DNA from: Fimbriimonadaceae bacterium
GTDB lineage: Bacteria; Armatimonadota; Fimbriimonadia; Fimbriimonadales; Fimbriimonadaceae
Direction of reading: 5' to 3'
Assembly (NCBI GenBank): GCA_025451715.1
Contig: JANWJY010000043.1
Span: forward strand, 1-14,554
DNA: 14,554 nt
Below the pieces are notes generated by a model, which did no database searches, had not been told where the DNA came from, and saw only the letters and a list, made by a program, of their open reading frames with translations. This document shows, piece by piece, positions 12,408 through 14,554 of this stretch. The position numbers were made by a program, and so were the translations under genes. Positions within the stretch are counted from its first letter, which is position 1; every line of letters starts with the position of its first letter.

Positions 12408-13459
12408 AGCGGAACGCCGAACAGTCCCTGTGTGAGCGCGTACTTTTCGTACTGCTCCTTCGTCGAAGGCACCGCAATTTCGCCCGAAATGATCTTTTGC
12501 TTGATCGCATCGAGCTTCTTCAGGTTCGCTTCGCCGATCATCTCCTTCGTGAACTTGAACTCCGAAGTGCCCACGCCTTCGGACTTCAGGTCAAAGACTT
12601 GCACGCCAGACGTAAACTTTCCCTCTTTCACGTCCTGGATCGTCGAGAACACCGAGACGTCGACGCGCTTGATCATGCTCGTCAGCACTGATCCCGGCTC
12701 GATGTCGTCCTGGTCGCTGTCGACGCCGATTGCGAGCTTGCCCTTCTCCTTCGCTGAGCGGATGACGCCCAGACCCGCACGCCCCGCGGCGTGGTACACG
12801 ATGTCCGCGCCGCCGTCGAACAGCAGCCCAGCTGACACCTTTGCGACGTCGATGTTGTCCCAGTCGCCCGTGTACTTTGCGGGCATGAACTTCACTTGTT
12901 GGTTCGCAGTAAGCGCGCCAGCGTAGTAGCCGTACTCGAACTTGTGAATGAGGGCGATGTCCTGCCCACCGACAAACCCAATCTTTCCGCTCTTCGTCAT
13001 CAGCCCCGCCAAGTATCCGACGAGGAAGCTTCCCTCCTCCTCTTTGAAACTCAACGAACGCACGTTGGGCGATTCTACAAACCCGTCGACGATGGCAAAA
13101 TTGGTGTTCGGAAACTCCTTTGCGACGGTGTCGCAAGCCTTCATCATGTTGAAGCCGATCGCGAACACCAGGTCGCAGCCTTGGTCCGCCAGCTCTCGAA
13201 GGTTGGACTCGTAGTCCTTCTCCTCCTTGCTCTCAATAGAGACGGCCTTCACGCCCAGCTCGCTCTTCGCGCGCTCGATCCCTCGGTTGGCCGAATCGTT
13301 GAACGACTTGTCGCCCAGACCGCCCTTGTCGTAGACGATCCCGACCTTCAGCTGGGCTGGCTCGTTGGACCCGCCCGAGTCGGGTGTCTTTGAGGGGCCA
13401 CAACTGGTCAGAGACCCGAAGATCAGGGCCGCGAGTCCTAGAGAGCCAAGCAGCTTCAT
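12404..13459 (-). CDS. BMP-family ABC-transporter substrate-binding lipoprotein
   Basis: The 351-residue protein has a lipoprotein signal peptide with lipobox L17-T18-S19-C20, followed by a Ser/Gly/Pro-rich linker. The mature part shows the Bmp/PnrA/Med fold: VGIVYDKGGLGDKSFNDSAN (residues 39-58), FAIGFNMMKAC, FAIVDGF, GKIGFVGGQD, DIVYHAAGRAGLGVI and AIGVDSDQDD. PnrA-type proteins bind purine nucleosides for ABC import; the aspartates and the Phe-Asn of DKSFND agree with this. The ATPase and permease genes that normally follow are absent on either side, so the protein is an orphan or works with a transporter encoded elsewhere. Start ATG 13459; an AGGT lies 12 bases upstream in the loop of a small hairpin. 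Confidence 0.94.
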   Translation of the reverse strand: MKLLGSLGLAALIFGSLTSCGPSKTPDSGGSNEPAQLKVGIVYDKGGLGDKSFNDSANRGIERAKSELGVKAVSIESKEEKDYESNLRELADQGCDLVFAIGFNMMKACDTVAKEFPNTNFAIVDGFVESPNVRSLSFKEEEGSFLVGYLAGLMTKSGKIGFVGGQDIALIHKFEYGYYAGALTANQQVKFMPAKYTGDWDNIDVAKVSAGLLFDGGADIVYHAAGRAGLGVIRSAKEKGKLAIGVDSDQDDIEPGSVLTSMIKRVDVSVFSTIQDVKEGKFTSGVQVFDLKSEGVGTSEFKFTKEMIGEANLKKLDAIKQKIISGEIAVPSTKEQYEKYALTQGLFGVPL

Positions 13460-13531
13460 GCCGCGGTTTTACCTCGCGGGTACAATGGTTGAAATTGGCC
13501 CGCCCGGGCCTTTCCTGAGGTTCACCCAGAC
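13460..13531. promoter_or_regulatory. Divergent region between lipoprotein and unknown gene, with small hairpin
   Basis: The 72-base gap carries two start regions. CCGCG (13461-13465) and CGCGG (13475-13479) form an inverted repeat; in the lipoprotein mRNA it would put the AGGT ribosome-binding element in the nine-base loop. On the plus strand TACAAT (13481-13486) is a -10-like box with no good -35, about 46 bases before the TTG of the next gene; GAGG (13517-13520) is the only Shine-Dalgarno candidate there. Confidence 0.35.
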
Positions 13532-14116
13532 TTGATCAGTTGTAACCTGACAAAGCCCGAAAGCACGTTCGACCAGGTTCGAAAGGCGTACGCCGACCTG
13601 AAGCCTATCGACGTGTGCCTGGTCGCCACCGCCATCGTCGAGTGCGGCCACTTCGCAAAGGTCGCGTACGACGGCAAAGAGTATTCCTGGCCGTCCGACC
13701 AGAGCAGTCTGGCCAAGGCGCTCGTGGGCGACGTCCAGACCGCGAGCAACCCCAACGACGAGCCGAAGCCGAAGAAGATCAGCAAGGCGAAGGCGAAGCT
13801 CATGGAGGAGACAGTGCTCAAGCTTTCCATCCCGATCGTCGCGAACCAGCAGGCTGGCGAGGCGTTGCTCGGCAAGCGCAAAGACCTCAAGACACTGCTA
13901 GGCGACATCCTCAAGGAGGGCGTCGAATACCTCTACACGCCGACCGACATCCGGTGGCGCTGGGCGCTCGAGCGGGTCAACTGGTCGACAGTCAGCGGCG
14001 GAGAGCTCCCCCACCACGTGATGTTCCTTCCGGAGTTCGCCGACAAGTGCATCGGAATCGAGCTTGGCCCTGGCGGCAAGCGGAAGAAGACTGGCAAGAA
14101 GGGTTCGGCGGCCTGA
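13532..14116 (+). CDS. Unknown Lys-rich protein
   Basis: I do not recognise this 194-residue protein. It must start at TTG 13532, since a stop lies at 13490 in the same frame and no other start codon occurs before residue 80 or so. Residues about 10-66 (FDQVRKAYADLKPIDVCLVA, then VECGHFAKVAYDGKEYSWPS) look folded, 68-95 are charged (PKPKKISKAKAK), and about 110-180 contain a predicted helix and the aromatic-rich IRWRWALERVNW. No signal peptide or membrane span. The end GKRKKTGKKGSAA is basic, as seen in nucleic-acid-binding proteins, but no known motif supports that. Base use and GC match the neighbours, favouring a real gene. Its TGA abuts the stop of the convergent transketolase gene in the palindrome TGATCA. 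Confidence 0.75.
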   Translation: MISCNLTKPESTFDQVRKAYADLKPIDVCLVATAIVECGHFAKVAYDGKEYSWPSDQSSLAKALVGDVQTASNPNDEPKPKKISKAKAKLMEETVLKLSIPIVANQQAGEALLGKRKDLKTLLGDILKEGVEYLYTPTDIRWRWALERVNWSTVSGGELPHHVMFLPEFADKCIGIELGPGGKRKKTGKKGSAA

Positions 14117-14554
14117 TCAGAGCAGGCTCGTCACTTTCGCGACCACGTTCTCGACCGTAAATCCGAACTCCTCGAACAAACGCTCCGCAGGAGCGGACGC
14201 GCCGAAATGGTCGATCCCGACGTGCGCCTGCGCGTACTTCTGCCAACCCAATGTCGCTGCGGCCTCGACGCTCACGCACGGCAGCCCTTTCGGAAACACC
14301 GACGCGCGATACGCGTCGCTCTGCTGCTCGAACAGGAACCATGAGGGCATCGACACGACGTTCACCTCGATGCCTTGGCTCGCAAGCGCGGCCTGCGCTT
14401 CGACGGCCAGTCCGACTTCGCTGCCTGTCGCTACGATCACTGCCTTCGGCGATTCCGACGGACGCAGCACGTAAGCACCCTTCTCTGCGGGATGCCCCTC
14501 GTGCGGCGGAGGCGACAGAGACGGCACGTCTTGGCGCGTGAGCAAGATCGCGCA
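14117..14554 (-). CDS. tkt: Transketolase, C-terminal part (runs off right edge)
   Basis: The minus strand is open from base 14554 to the TGA at 14117-14119, giving 145 codons with no start, so the gene extends outside the window. The protein reads AILLTRQDVPSLSPP, then GAYVLRPSESPKAVIVATGSEVGLAVEAQ, VNVVSMPSWFLFEQQSDAYR, SVEAAATLGWQKYAQAHVGIDHFGASAPAERLFEEFGFT, all typical of the transketolase C-terminal domain. Transketolase uses thiamine diphosphate to move two-carbon ketol units in the pentose phosphate pathway; the cofactor and active-site domains are beyond the edge. It is convergent with the unknown Lys-rich gene with no bases between the stops. Confidence 0.94.
   Translation of the reverse strand, partial: CAILLTRQDVPSLSPPPHEGHPAEKGAYVLRPSESPKAVIVATGSEVGLAVEAQAALASQGIEVNVVSMPSWFLFEQQSDAYRASVFPKGLPCVSVEAAATLGWQKYAQAHVGIDHFGASAPAERLFEEFGFTVENVVAKVTSLL

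Noticed and set aside
1..14554. CRISPR arrays, insertion sequences, attachment sites or replication origin
   Set aside because: No regularly spaced repeats, transposase-like proteins, terminal repeats or clusters of DnaA-box-like sequence were seen.

Overview
This is a compact bacterial chromosomal stretch of about 60% GC (estimated by eye) carrying mostly housekeeping and metabolic genes. No transposase, phage gene, CRISPR array or long repeat is visible. Glycine dehydrogenase is the split form (gcvPA reads out of the left edge), signal peptidase I has two N-terminal membrane spans, glutamine synthetase is a type I enzyme with the adenylylation tyrosine, and several genes lack a clear Shine-Dalgarno site or sit directly behind a -10-like box. 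This suggests a Gram-negative-type or deep-branching lineage. Armatimonadota (Fimbriimonadia-like) is my best guess, but it is only an inference and nothing here proves it.

Left part (1-2965): the minus-strand pair gcvH-gcvPA, translationally coupled through a TGATG overlap, diverges from plus-strand trmD, rplS and lepB. The usual rpsP-rimM genes are not upstream of trmD. A TATAAT box and a GC-rich hairpin precede rplS. lepB follows rplS by 9 bases and is probably co-transcribed.

Signalling part (3098-5114): a membrane histidine-kinase-like protein that ends just after its phosphoacceptor helix region and has no ATPase domain overlaps the start of a REC/HD-GYP response regulator. This is the most unusual module in the window. 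A CAT-anticodon tRNA gene, most like tRNA-Ile2, lies convergent to it.

Metabolic part (5277-9574): an acyl-CoA dehydrogenase, an exported-looking alpha/beta hydrolase with a complete triad, and glnA. The glnA gene has a good sigma70-type promoter with an 11-bp palindrome over its -35, a leader of about 100 nt, and a long hairpin after the gene.

Right part (9656-14554): an unknown tail-anchored protein with a helix-turn-helix-like segment and an apparently leaderless promoter, a Gfo/Idh/MocA oxidoreductase and TerC-family transporter (minus-strand, overlapping pair), an FmdB-type zinc ribbon protein, a BMP-family lipoprotein, an unknown Lys-rich protein, and the C-terminal end of a transketolase running off the right edge. 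Three convergent gene pairs here end with overlapping or abutting stop codons (CTAG, CTAA, TGATCA) and no intergenic space.
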